Origin: an uncultured Blautia sp.
Lineage (GTDB): Bacteria > Bacillota > Clostridia > Lachnospirales > Lachnospiraceae
Assembly (NCBI GenBank): GCA_900541985.1
Contig: UQLX01000009.1
Coordinates: 1 to 64,000 of the forward strand
Direction of reading: 5' to 3'
Length of the DNA stretch: 64,000 nucleotides
Shown here: positions 40,447-49,097 of the stretch, piece after piece
How the letters are laid out: every line of letters starts with the position of its first letter
How positions within the stretch are numbered: the first letter of the stretch is position 1
Notes under the pieces: generated by a model
What the model was told of the DNA's origin: nothing
The model's database searches: none
The model's input: the letters and a program-made list of their open reading frames with translations, nothing else
Made by a program: the position numbers and the translations under genes

Positions 40447-42810
40447 TCAAGAATCCTCCTTCGGAAATCTGTCCCAGAAATCTCTGAGACATGTTTCTAT
40501 GTTTCCCAGACTGCACGCAGATGCATCTCCCCATTCCTGTGGAAACAGCTCTCTGTAATCCCTGCTCAGAAACCTCTGGTCCAAAAGCAGGATCACTCCT
40601 GTATCCTCTCTGGTACGGATCACTCTTCCTGCCGCCTGCAGCACCTTGTTCATACCCGGGTAGCGGTAGGCATAATTGAAGCCGTTTTTTCCTTTTTTAT
40701 CGTAATACTGCTTCAGAATTTCTCTTTTCAGACTGATCTGAGGTAAACCGGTCCCTACAACCGCCGCACCGATCAGACGGTTTCCGATCAGGTCGATCCC
40801 TTCAGAAAAAATTCCTCCCATAATGCAAAAGCCCAGAAGTGTACGATCCCCCTTTTCCTGAAACTCCTCCAGAAACTCTTCTCTTTCTTTTTCATTCATA
40901 GAGGCAGTCTGACAGATACATCTTACCCATGCCGCTGAAAACTCCTGCTCATAAACCTGATAAACATTTTCCAGCAGTTTATAGGATGGGAAAAACACCA
41001 TATAGTTTCCTTTTTTCTGCCATGCCATCTTTGCAATATATTCTGCGATCTTTCGATATTCTCCATAATCTCTTCTGGTATAACGGCTGCTTACATCTCC
41101 TCCTATCAGAATACGGCGGTTTTCCTGCTCAAAAGGAGAGCGCACATAAATTCCATAGTCATCCTCTCTGATGCTGAGCAGACTTCTGTAATAGTTCATA
41201 GGAAGTAATGTAGCTGAAAAAAACACCGCACTTTTTCCTTTTTCCAGGCAGGCTCCAAGATTTACCGCCGGATTTACGCAAAACAGGTGAATACGAAATT
41301 TCCCGTCCTCACCGCTTTCTGTATAAATCACATAGTTTTCATCTGCGAGCTCTGATATATTAAGAAAATCTCTTACCATAAAATAAAAATCAAGAATTTC
41401 TTCCACCACTGTCTCCGAAGGCGGTTCCTCCAGCAGCTGATCCATTTCCCCCTGTGCCTGCAGAAGTATCAGAGGAAGAGTTCCTGTATTTTCCAGACGC
41501 TGCCAGGAATCATTTTCTTTTTGAAGCTCCCGAAGCAATTTCGCAGCCCGTCCCAGGGTGCGGTAAAGTCTGGGACTGTAAGGTTTTATAAATCGGCGGA
41601 TCTCCATAATATCTTCCCTTGCAAGGGAAGCGCTGTACATTTCTCTTCCTCTTTCCACCAGATTATGAGCCTCATCAATAAGAAAAATGTACTCCCCTGT
41701 CGTATTTTCTCCAAAAAACCGTTTCAGATGCGCATTTGGATCAAACACATAATTGTAATCGCAGATTACTGTATCCACCCATAAAGAAAGATCCAGACTC
41801 ATTTCAAAAGGACATACCATAAATTTTTCTGCCTGTTCCAGAATCCTTTCTCTGGTAAATGCCTGTTCTCTGGTCCACAGATCGTATACAGCATCATTGA
41901 TCCTGTCAAAATGCCCCTTCGCATATGGGCATTTGTCAGGCATGCACTCTGCTTTTTCACAAAAGCAGAGTTTTTCCTTTGCGGTAAGCGTGATCGTCTG
42001 GAACAAAAGACCTCTGTCTCTCAATATCTCAAATGCATCCTGAGCCACAGTTCTTGTAATAGTTTTGGCTGTCAGATAGAATATCATCCCGCCTTTTCCC
42101 TCGCCCACTGCACGAACTGCAGGAAACACCGCAGACATGGTTTTTCCCACACCGGTAGGCGCCTGTACAAAAATCTGTTTACTGCCGGAAACCGCATGGT
42201 AGACTCCGGCCACCATTTCCCTCTGACCTTTTCTGTACGGAAATGGAAATTCCAGTTTTTTCATAGAAGCATTTCTTTTTTCCTTCCATTTCATCCGGAA
42301 TGAGATCCATTTATGATACTGATCCACAAGCTCCTGATACCAGGCTTGCAGTTCTTCCCTGGAAAGAGTTTCACGAAATCTCCTGATTTCCTCCGTGTCC
42401 AGATTGGCATAGGTCATCTGAATCGCAATCTCTTTGCAGTCATTCTGTATTGTCCACATCCAGGCATAGCACATTGCCTGAGCTCTGTGGACCGGCACCG
42501 GTTTTTCCAGTTGATTTACTTTTTTATAAACCCCTTTGATCTCATCAATACAGGTAACTCCGTTCTCTGTAAAGATACCGTCTGCCCTTCCTTCTACCCG
42601 GAGAATCAGATCTTCATATTCCGTATCATGCTTCAGAAACACCTCCGGAGTATAATGACTCCCCATCTGTTTCTGAATTTTCCGGTGCAGACGACTCCCC
42701 TTCTGCATAGCTTCTTTATCCTGTACACCGCTTTTGCTGTCCAGATCCCCGCTTCTCATTATAAATTCCACAAGATTACGGACCGAAATGCGGATCACCG
42801 TCTTTTCCAT
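40447..42810 (-). CDS. PD-(D/E)XK nuclease-XPD/DinG-type helicase fusion
   Basis: 787 residues. Residues about 1-180 look like a Cas4/RecB-type nuclease: GRADG, DEIKG and QAMCY supply the D, E-x-K and Q-x-x-x-Y motifs. From about 195 a superfamily 2 helicase follows: Walker A APTGVGKT, a four-Cys Fe-S cluster (CFCEKAECMPDKC, about 290-305), DEAH (LIDEAHNL) and the C-terminal VIRTREDTG-type motif VI. Such a fusion suggests 5'-3' unwinding with end processing in repair. The ATG at 42810 has GGAG 9 nt upstream. Confidence 0.85.
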   Translation of the reverse strand: MEKTVIRISVRNLVEFIMRSGDLDSKSGVQDKEAMQKGSRLHRKIQKQMGSHYTPEVFLKHDTEYEDLILRVEGRADGIFTENGVTCIDEIKGVYKKVNQLEKPVPVHRAQAMCYAWMWTIQNDCKEIAIQMTYANLDTEEIRRFRETLSREELQAWYQELVDQYHKWISFRMKWKEKRNASMKKLEFPFPYRKGQREMVAGVYHAVSGSKQIFVQAPTGVGKTMSAVFPAVRAVGEGKGGMIFYLTAKTITRTVAQDAFEILRDRGLLFQTITLTAKEKLCFCEKAECMPDKCPYAKGHFDRINDAVYDLWTREQAFTRERILEQAEKFMVCPFEMSLDLSLWVDTVICDYNYVFDPNAHLKRFFGENTTGEYIFLIDEAHNLVERGREMYSASLAREDIMEIRRFIKPYSPRLYRTLGRAAKLLRELQKENDSWQRLENTGTLPLILLQAQGEMDQLLEEPPSETVVEEILDFYFMVRDFLNISELADENYVIYTESGEDGKFRIHLFCVNPAVNLGACLEKGKSAVFFSATLLPMNYYRSLLSIREDDYGIYVRSPFEQENRRILIGGDVSSRYTRRDYGEYRKIAEYIAKMAWQKKGNYMVFFPSYKLLENVYQVYEQEFSAAWVRCICQTASMNEKEREEFLEEFQEKGDRTLLGFCIMGGIFSEGIDLIGNRLIGAAVVGTGLPQISLKREILKQYYDKKGKNGFNYAYRYPGMNKVLQAAGRVIRTREDTGVILLLDQRFLSRDYRELFPQEWGDASACSLGNIETCLRDFWDRFPKEDS

Positions 42811-42837
42811 TTTCCTTCTCTCCATAATTTTTTCTTT

Positions 42838-42869
42838 AAAAAAGAAAGCTGCCGCAGTCCTGCAGCAGC
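42838..42869 (-). terminator. Terminator after the HPr-like gene
   Basis: Arms AGCTGC (42846-42851) and GCAGCT (42864-42869), with an inner GCA/TGC, followed by a T-rich run on the minus strand. Confidence 0.7.
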
Positions 42870-42885
42870 TCCCCCTCAGCCTTTT

Positions 42886-43113
42886 TTATGCAACAGCAAA
42901 TTTTTCTATCACTTTATTGAAATGAGAATTTTCTCCATAGCATCTGACTGTCAGCTGTCTTGTCAAATCCATACTGAGAATTCCCAGCAGGGATTTTGCG
43001 TCAATAATGATCCTGTTATAAAAAATGTCGATATCAAAATCACATTTGCTGGCTGCATTTACAAATTCCTGGACGTCTTCTGTTGCATTTAGCATAATCT
43101 GATGTTCGTTCAT
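42886..43113 (-). CDS. HPr-like protein lacking the catalytic His15
   Basis: 75 residues with the HPr fold pattern, including the AKSLLGILSMD segment around the regulatory Ser46 position (about 39-49) and a C-terminal ENSHFNKVIEKF like the DE-x-EA segment. The expected active-site loop (GLHARPA) reads ATEDVQEF, with no His, so it cannot be phosphorylated by enzyme I. It is then not a PTS phosphocarrier; it could be a Crh-like regulator, which also lacks His15. GGAGG before the ATG and its own promoter. Confidence 0.82.
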   Translation of the reverse strand: MNEHQIMLNATEDVQEFVNAASKCDFDIDIFYNRIIIDAKSLLGILSMDLTRQLTVRCYGENSHFNKVIEKFAVA

Positions 43114-43212
43114 TTATTTTCCCTCCTGCTGATCATTTCTGTTCAGGCGTATTTTGGCACTGTGGAAGAGATTTGTCAACAGACTTTAAATTTTCTTCAT
43201 ATTTTTTGACTT

Positions 43213-43241
43213 ATTATACAATTTTTCAACTTTATTTGCAG
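43213..43241 (-). promoter_or_regulatory. Promoter of the HPr-like gene
   Basis: On the minus strand CTGCAA (43236-43241) and a perfect TATAAT (43213-43218) are 17 bp apart. The promoter separates this gene from the radical-SAM operon upstream. Confidence 0.5.
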
Positions 43242-43258
43242 GTTTTCCTGTCATTTCC

Positions 43259-44032
43259 CTAGTTAAATTCCAGCATATTTGAACGAAACTTTAAAGGTAC
43301 AAACTGCTTTTGAAGATCCGGATTCTTTTTTTCCGGGATTGTAATATGCGTACAGAAGCTTTTCCACAGTTCCTCATATCCATCCGTTTCTGTCAGTATT
43401 TCTTTTTGCTCCTGACTCAACACCGCCTGGATATAAATCGTGCAGCCTTTCCCCTTTTCGTGTACCATAACCTTCTCTCTTGCTTCATCATAGATCATCC
43501 AGTTTTCATTTGGAAAACGGTCTGAAAAATGAGGTCCCATAAGCTCCAGAATGTTATTTTCCGGCTGAATGGATACAAACAGAATTCCTCCTGTTATCTC
43601 CCGAAATCGGACAAATCCATAAAATCTGTGAAGTTCATGCCAGACTTTGATCCTCAGTGAGGATACCAGACTTACCGCCGGGTCCGAAAGCGCCTCCAGA
43701 ACATGCGTGTCACAGCCACCTCCTCCCAGTGCCCGCCGCAGAAGATAGTATACGGCAGTCCCTTTATCCGGATGCACGGACACAGACGCATAGCATACTG
43801 CCTCATAAACCTGTTTCCCCAGTTTCTTTCTTATTGTCCGTGCAACCTTCAGAGCTTTGATGCGATCTACGGTAATATCCACCCGGTCTGCAAAAAGCTC
43901 CGGGTATTCCGGCTCCTCCACAGAAATCCCCACCCGGATTCCCTTATTTCCCCAGTGCCAGCCATCATAGACAGCTGTAAATATTCCTTCCATAGAGTCT
44001 TCACAGATCAGTATCTTTTTTTCATATTGCAT
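43259..44032 (-). CDS. DUF4130-type DNA-metabolism protein (partner of the radical SAM protein)
   Basis: 257 residues. Resembles the family annotated as a putative DNA-metabolism/repair protein (TIGR03915, DUF4130; names from memory). The core has WHELHRFYGFVRFRE and PHFSDRFPNENWMIYD in the central part, which resemble uracil-DNA-glycosylase-partner sequences. GGGGGA 8 nt before the ATG; the start overlaps the radical-SAM stop by 11 bp, so the two are translationally coupled. Confidence 0.87.
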   Translation of the reverse strand: MQYEKKILICEDSMEGIFTAVYDGWHWGNKGIRVGISVEEPEYPELFADRVDITVDRIKALKVARTIRKKLGKQVYEAVCYASVSVHPDKGTAVYYLLRRALGGGGCDTHVLEALSDPAVSLVSSLRIKVWHELHRFYGFVRFREITGGILFVSIQPENNILELMGPHFSDRFPNENWMIYDEAREKVMVHEKGKGCTIYIQAVLSQEQKEILTETDGYEELWKSFCTHITIPEKKNPDLQKQFVPLKFRSNMLEFN

Positions 44033-45347
44033 CTGACAATCCCCCTTTCTTTTTTACAGGGAAGAGATCCGCATCAAACAGGGAAAGCTGACGGTAAGTG
44101 ATATCGTCTGATTCAAAAGGAATCTTATCCGGTTCCAGAATATTCCTTACGATATAATCCTCCTCAAGCTTTACCGGATACATCTGTCTTCCATTACAGG
44201 TAATAAAATATACAGCTCTCTTCAGTACCACTCCAATCTTCTTCAGTTCCGGGAAATCCAGTGAATGATATCGTCTGGCTCCTACAATCCTTCTGGCTGA
44301 TTTTTCTCCTATCCCCGGAACTCGCAGCAGTGTTCTGTAGTCTGCCTGATTGATCTCCACCGGAAAATACTCCAGATGCCGGATCGCCCAGTCACATTTG
44401 GGATCCAGAAACAGATTGAAATTCGGATGAGATTCTGAAAGAAGTTCCTCTGTCCGAAATCCATAAAACCGCAGAAGCCAGTCTGCCTGATAAAGTCTGT
44501 GTTCCCGGACAAGAGGGGGGCCTCCGGGAAGCATCGGAAGGTCTTTGTCATCATTCACCGATACAAAAGCAGAATAAAAGACACGCTTCAGGGAAAACTG
44601 CCTATACAGCGCCTCTGCTACGGACACGATCTGAAAGTCGCTCTCTCCGGACGCCCCTACAATCATCTGGGTACTCTGTCCCGCCGGCACAAATTCCGGC
44701 GCATGACGATAAAGGCTCAGTTCCTGTTTATTCTCATCTCTGATTGTCTGGATCTGCTTCATCGGCCGCAAAATCGTCTTCCGGCTCTTATGAGGAGCAA
44801 GCTTCTTCAGACCTTCTGCAGTAGGAAGCTCCAGATTCACACTCATTCTGTCTGCCAGATAACCGGCTCTGCGGATCAGTTCCGGAGAAGCTCCCGGGAT
44901 TGCCTTTAAATGGATATATCCCTGAAAATGATATTTTTTTCTGAGAAGCTCTGCCGAGCGGATCAGTTCTTCCATGGTCGTATCCGGAGAGCCTTTTACC
45001 CCGGAGCTTAAAAACAGCCCTTCAATATAATTTCTCCGGTAAAATTCTATGGTCAGACGACTGATCTCCTCCGGCGTAAAGCTTGCTCTGACCACATCAT
45101 TAGAGGCTCTGTTCACACAATATTTACAGTCAAAAATGCATTCATTCGTATAAAGCACCTTAAGAAGACTGATACACCGCCCGTCCCCGGCAAAACTATG
45201 GCAGATTCCGGCTGCAATGCTGTTTCCGATACCTGTTCCGTCTCCCCTTCTCTCTGTGCCGCTGGAGGTACAGGCAACATCATATTTCGCTGCATCTGCC
45301 AGAATTCCCAGTTTTTCCATGATTGTCATTGATTCCCGAAAAATCAT
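44022..45347 (-). CDS. Putative DNA modification/repair radical SAM protein
   Basis: 441 residues. A radical SAM cluster motif C-x3-C-x2-C is seen in NECIFDCKYCVNRAS (about 68-82). A C-terminal helix-hairpin-helix (LLRVPGIGEKSARRIVGARR, about 340-359) indicates nucleic-acid binding. The architecture matches the family TIGR03916 (from memory). The target lesion or base is unknown. GGAGG lies 7 nt before the ATG, and two SOS-box-like palindromes surround the promoter. Confidence 0.9.
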   Translation of the reverse strand: MIFRESMTIMEKLGILADAAKYDVACTSSGTERRGDGTGIGNSIAAGICHSFAGDGRCISLLKVLYTNECIFDCKYCVNRASNDVVRASFTPEEISRLTIEFYRRNYIEGLFLSSGVKGSPDTTMEELIRSAELLRKKYHFQGYIHLKAIPGASPELIRRAGYLADRMSVNLELPTAEGLKKLAPHKSRKTILRPMKQIQTIRDENKQELSLYRHAPEFVPAGQSTQMIVGASGESDFQIVSVAEALYRQFSLKRVFYSAFVSVNDDKDLPMLPGGPPLVREHRLYQADWLLRFYGFRTEELLSESHPNFNLFLDPKCDWAIRHLEYFPVEINQADYRTLLRVPGIGEKSARRIVGARRYHSLDFPELKKIGVVLKRAVYFITCNGRQMYPVKLEEDYIVRNILEPDKIPFESDDITYRQLSLFDADLFPVKKKGGLSDAI

Positions 45348-45358
45348 CGCTCATCCTC

Positions 45359-45407
45359 CAAACATTTGTTTGTTTTTTATTTTACCCAAAACAAATGTTT
45401 GTGTCAA
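45359..45407 (-). promoter_or_regulatory. Promoter of the radical-SAM pair with two SOS-box-like palindromes
   Basis: On the minus strand TTGACA (45402-45407) and TAAAAT (45379-45384) are 17 bp apart. CAAACATTTGTTTG (45359-45372) is CAAAC-N4-GTTTG and overlaps the SD-proximal DNA; a second copy (45388-45401) fills the -35/-10 spacer. The two copies are inverted relative to each other. This resembles a LexA-type operator pair (Bacillus CGAAC-N4-GTTCG), with A in place of G at the second base. Confidence 0.65.
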
Positions 45408-45428
45408 CCCAATAAAACCGGACGAATA

Positions 45429-45486
45429 CAAAAAAAGAAACAAATTGATGTTCGTCTTAAGGACACACCCCTTCGTTTCTTTTTTC
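45429..45486. terminator. Bidirectional terminator between aspartokinase and the radical-SAM operon
   Basis: GAAAC and GTTTC arms flanked by A- and T-runs (AAAAAAGAAAC and GTTTCTTTTTT) enclose a loop with an inner GTC/GAC stem. The orientation serves the aspartokinase gene on the minus strand. Confidence 0.55.
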
Positions 45487-45500
45487 AGTATGTATTATGA

Positions 45501-46820
45501 TCAAATCTGTGTTTCTACAAAAATATCATAGATTGCCTTTACCGCTGTCTCGAAATCACGATTTTCAACTCCAATGATAATATTCAGTTCACTGGAGCCC
45601 TGATCGATCATCTTTACATTCACATGGGCATGGGCAAGCGCTGCGAATACACGTCCCGCAGTTCCTCTCTGTGACTTCATGCCTCTTCCTACTACCGCGA
45701 TCAGCGCAAGATCTGATTCCATCTCTACAAAATCCGGCTGGACTGCTCTGTGGATGCCGGCGATCACCTGCTGCTCTTTTTCTTCAAATTCATCCTGATG
45801 GACATATACCGTCATTGTATCGATTCCGGAAGGAACATGCTCAAAGCTGATTCCCTGATCCTCAAATACCTGAAGAACCTTTCTTCCAAAACCAACCTCG
45901 CTGTTCATCATGGATTTTTCGATATTGATAGAGCAGAAGCCTTTTTTTCCTGCAATTCCCGTAATCACATATCTTGGTTTGCGGCAAGTACTTTCCACAA
46001 TAAAGGTTCCTTTGTCTTCCGGGCGGTTGGTATTTCTGATATTGATGGGAATTCCCTCTTTTCTTACCGGGAAGATCGCTTCCTCATGAAGAACGGTTGC
46101 TCCCATATAGGACAGCTCCCGAAGCTCTCTGTAGGTAATGGTTTCGATCACTGCGGGATTTTCCACAATCCGGGGATCGGTTACAAGGAATCCGGATACG
46201 TCTGTCCAGTTTTCATAAATATCTGCCTGAACCGCTTTTGCAACCAGGGAACCGGTCACATCCGATCCGCCTCTGGAAAAGGTTTTTACGGTTCCGTCCT
46301 CCATCGCTCCATAAAATCCCGGTATGACTGCATTGGCACATTTTCCAAGACGCTTGCCTAAAAGCTTATCTGTTTTTTCCGGATCAAAAACTCCGTTTTT
46401 GTCAAAGCGGATCACAGAAGCCGCATCTACAAATTCATAGCCCAGATAAGCAGCCATGATCTTTCCATTCAGAAACTCGCCTCTGGAAGCTGCATATTCC
46501 GTTCCTGCCTGAGCCTGAAAATCTTTTTCAATCTGACCAAACTCCTCTTCCAGAGAAAGCTCCAGCTTCAGTCCCCGGATGATCTCGTAGTATCTTTCTT
46601 TGATTTCCTTAAAAATGCCGCTGAATTCTTTTCCCCGGACAGCCTTGTCATAGCAGGCATAAAGAAGATCTGTGACTTTTGTATCGCCAGAAAATCTTTT
46701 TCCCGGTGCAGACGGAACCACATAACGTCTGCTCTCTTCACTGCGGATGATCTCGCCCACCTTACAGAACTGTTCTGCATTGGCCAGAGAACTGCCTCCA
46801 AATTTTACCACTTTTTTCAT
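45501..46820 (-). CDS. Aspartate kinase
   Basis: 439 residues. KFGGSSLAN near residue 5 is the kinase signature; the SRGGSDVTGSLVA segment near 216 is the aspartate-binding loop. Two C-terminal ACT domains (about 290-439) indicate feedback control by lysine or threonine; the pattern GFGRKVLQVFEDQGISFEHVPSG is class III/monofunctional-like. The isozyme cannot be named. The ATG at 46820 has GGAGG 8 nt upstream; earlier in-frame starts are too close or lack an RBS. No lysine riboswitch in the short leader. Confidence 0.93.
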   Translation of the reverse strand: MKKVVKFGGSSLANAEQFCKVGEIIRSEESRRYVVPSAPGKRFSGDTKVTDLLYACYDKAVRGKEFSGIFKEIKERYYEIIRGLKLELSLEEEFGQIEKDFQAQAGTEYAASRGEFLNGKIMAAYLGYEFVDAASVIRFDKNGVFDPEKTDKLLGKRLGKCANAVIPGFYGAMEDGTVKTFSRGGSDVTGSLVAKAVQADIYENWTDVSGFLVTDPRIVENPAVIETITYRELRELSYMGATVLHEEAIFPVRKEGIPINIRNTNRPEDKGTFIVESTCRKPRYVITGIAGKKGFCSINIEKSMMNSEVGFGRKVLQVFEDQGISFEHVPSGIDTMTVYVHQDEFEEKEQQVIAGIHRAVQPDFVEMESDLALIAVVGRGMKSQRGTAGRVFAALAHAHVNVKMIDQGSSELNIIIGVENRDFETAVKAIYDIFVETQI

Positions 46821-46920
46821 GATCATTTCCTCCTCATCCCTTTTCAGCGTTAACATAGCAAAGTATGTTTCTTATTTTATTGAAAAAAGAAGGATTTTGC
46901 AAGTATTTCTTTTATTTTCG

Positions 46921-47658
46921 TCAAATTTCTTCAACCGGACCGGATTTTGATCCGGCTCTTTTATAATCTGAAACTCCACATACGGTAAGTACCCGGTCTT
47001 TTACTGAAAATTTTATATTTTGCCTTCCATAAGCAAGTCCGTAAATTCTTTCCGGATCTTCCTGATATCCCGGCCGGGGATCGTTTTCCAAAACCTCGAT
47101 CAGTGCTTTTCTTTTTTTCTCAGGGATTTCTTTTAAATATTCTTCCGGGATTTCCACCTTCAGCCGGCGGTCTTCAATACGGTCTGTAAATCCTCCTGAT
47201 GCCTGAGGATGCCCGTCTACATAGGGAAGATATGGCTTAATGTCAAATATAGGAGTTCCATCCATAAGATCAGCGCCGGAAACATGAAGTATCGGCCCTG
47301 ATTCCGGATGAAATTCCACTCTTTCCAGACGCACAGAAGACAGTCCCAGACTGTTAGGACGAAAAGGGGACCGGGTGGCAAAAACTCCTTTCCTTATATT
47401 GCCGCCCAGTCGCGGAGGTCTTACCGTCGGAGACCATTTTTTCCCCACTGCCTCGGAGAACTGCCAGATCAGCCATATATAATCGTATTCCTCTATTCCA
47501 CGAAGTGCCTCTGCCACACGAAATTCCGGTTCAAAAATAATCCGGGCCTTCTGTTCTTTCAGCCAGTTACTCTGATGAGGTATCCCAAATTTTTCCGGAA
47601 AATCATTATGTATTTTTGCAATCACCTGAAGCACGGGAGCTTCATACCCCTGATTCAT
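46921..47658 (-). CDS. TrmO/TsaA-family tRNA N6-methyltransferase
   Basis: 245 residues. The TrmO fold signature includes FGIPHQS, EYDYIWLIWQF, FATRSPFRPNSLGLSSVRL and GTPIFDIKPYLPY. TrmO methylates t6A37 in tRNA. An extra C-terminal domain (about 165-245) is present as in the TsaA family. The start at 47658 has GGAGG 9 nt upstream; the ATG at 47664 is only 3 nt away. Last gene of the larB-side run. Confidence 0.9.
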   Translation of the reverse strand: MNQGYEAPVLQVIAKIHNDFPEKFGIPHQSNWLKEQKARIIFEPEFRVAEALRGIEEYDYIWLIWQFSEAVGKKWSPTVRPPRLGGNIRKGVFATRSPFRPNSLGLSSVRLERVEFHPESGPILHVSGADLMDGTPIFDIKPYLPYVDGHPQASGGFTDRIEDRRLKVEIPEEYLKEIPEKKRKALIEVLENDPRPGYQEDPERIYGLAYGRQNIKFSVKDRVLTVCGVSDYKRAGSKSGPVEEI

Positions 47659-47682
47659 TTTCATGTTCCTCCAAAATCGTTT

Positions 47683-49065
47683 TTACCGTTCCACAGTCTC
47701 CACCGGTGTATCATCTTTTTTGTCAAGGTCATTGATATATTTCTTCGTCTCACTTACGATCACATTTGACAATAGCAGGACTGCGATCAGATTGGGGATC
47801 GCCATCAGGGCATTCAGAATATCTGCAATGGTCCACACCAGATTCAGAGAGACTACCGGAGCTATCGCTGCAACCAGAATATACAGAACTCTGTAAGGAA
47901 GCAGCCCTGCCCTGCCTGCGAAATATTCTACGCAGCGCTCTCCATAGTAAGCCCAGCCCAGTACTGTAGAATAGGCGAAGGAAATAATCCCCACAACCAG
48001 AATCACCGGCCCCAATACCGGAATCTGCTGAAATGCAAGTGTGGTGAGGATTCCTCCATCCGTGATATTTCCCATATCAATAGATGGATTTTTCATAATG
48101 CTGGTTACCAGCACAAGACCTGTCATCAGGCAGACAACTACCGTATCCCAGAAAGTTCCGGTACTGGATACCAGTGCCTGACGGACTGGATTTCTGGTCT
48201 GTGCAGCAGCTGCTGCAATGGGAGCTGAACCAAGACCCGACTCATTGGAAAAAAGTCCCCTGGCAATTCCAAACTGCATTGCCATCATGATCCCCCGTCC
48301 TACCAGACCGCCGGCAGCCGCCCCCGGAGTAAACGCAAACCTGCAGATTGTACCCACAGCCGGAATAATAAAATCATAGTTCAGTACAAGAATAATGATA
48401 CAGCCGATCACATAAAAAGCAGCCATAAAAGGAACCAGCTTCTCACATACGTTTGCAATAGACCGAATACCGCCAAAAATAACAAGAGCTGTCAGAGCTG
48501 CGACCACAATACCTACCAGAGCAGGTGCAACGTGCAGATTTTCTTCGCAGACTGTGGCAATGGCGTTTACCTGAGTGGCACATCCGATTCCAAAAGATGC
48601 AAAACCTGCCAGAAAAGCAAACACCATGCCCAGCCATCTCATATGCAGACCGCGTTCCAGAGCATACATGGCACCGCCCTGCATTCGTCCGTCTTTTGTT
48701 TTAACACGGTATTTTACTGCGATCAGTGATTCGCTGTATTTCGTAGCGATCCCGAATACGCCTGTGATCCAGCACCAGAATACAGCTCCCGGCCCGCCAA
48801 GAGCAATCGCAGTGCCCACGCCAATGATATTTCCTGTTCCGATCGTGGACGCCAGAGCTGTCGTCAGCGCGCCAAACTGGCTTACCTCGCCTTCTGCATC
48901 CGGATCTTTCGCCACAGACAGCTTAATGGCTGTGCCGATCTTTCTTTGAATAAATCCGGTACGAAACGTCATAAAAATATGCGTTCCCAAAAGGAGAAGG
49001 ATCATCCACCATCCCCATACCATCTTATCGATCTGGTTGATTGCATTTACGATCGTATCAAACAT
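47683..49065 (-). CDS. Amino-acid/sodium symporter, AGCS family
   Basis: 460 residues with about 11 membrane segments; begins MFDTIVNAINQIDKMVWGW. Signature regions are AGGLVGRGIMMAMQFGIARGLFSNESGLGSAPIAAAA, in the central part, and GNIIGVGTAIALGGPGAVFWCW. AGCS proteins import D/L-alanine or glycine with Na+. The ATG at 49065 has GGGAGG 7 nt upstream. Second member of the family in the window (see 58557). Confidence 0.93.
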   Translation of the reverse strand: MFDTIVNAINQIDKMVWGWWMILLLLGTHIFMTFRTGFIQRKIGTAIKLSVAKDPDAEGEVSQFGALTTALASTIGTGNIIGVGTAIALGGPGAVFWCWITGVFGIATKYSESLIAVKYRVKTKDGRMQGGAMYALERGLHMRWLGMVFAFLAGFASFGIGCATQVNAIATVCEENLHVAPALVGIVVAALTALVIFGGIRSIANVCEKLVPFMAAFYVIGCIIILVLNYDFIIPAVGTICRFAFTPGAAAGGLVGRGIMMAMQFGIARGLFSNESGLGSAPIAAAAAQTRNPVRQALVSSTGTFWDTVVVCLMTGLVLVTSIMKNPSIDMGNITDGGILTTLAFQQIPVLGPVILVVGIISFAYSTVLGWAYYGERCVEYFAGRAGLLPYRVLYILVAAIAPVVSLNLVWTIADILNALMAIPNLIAVLLLSNVIVSETKKYINDLDKKDDTPVETVER

Positions 49066-49097
49066 AACATTCCTCCCATTCCTGAACGAAAGCCTCT

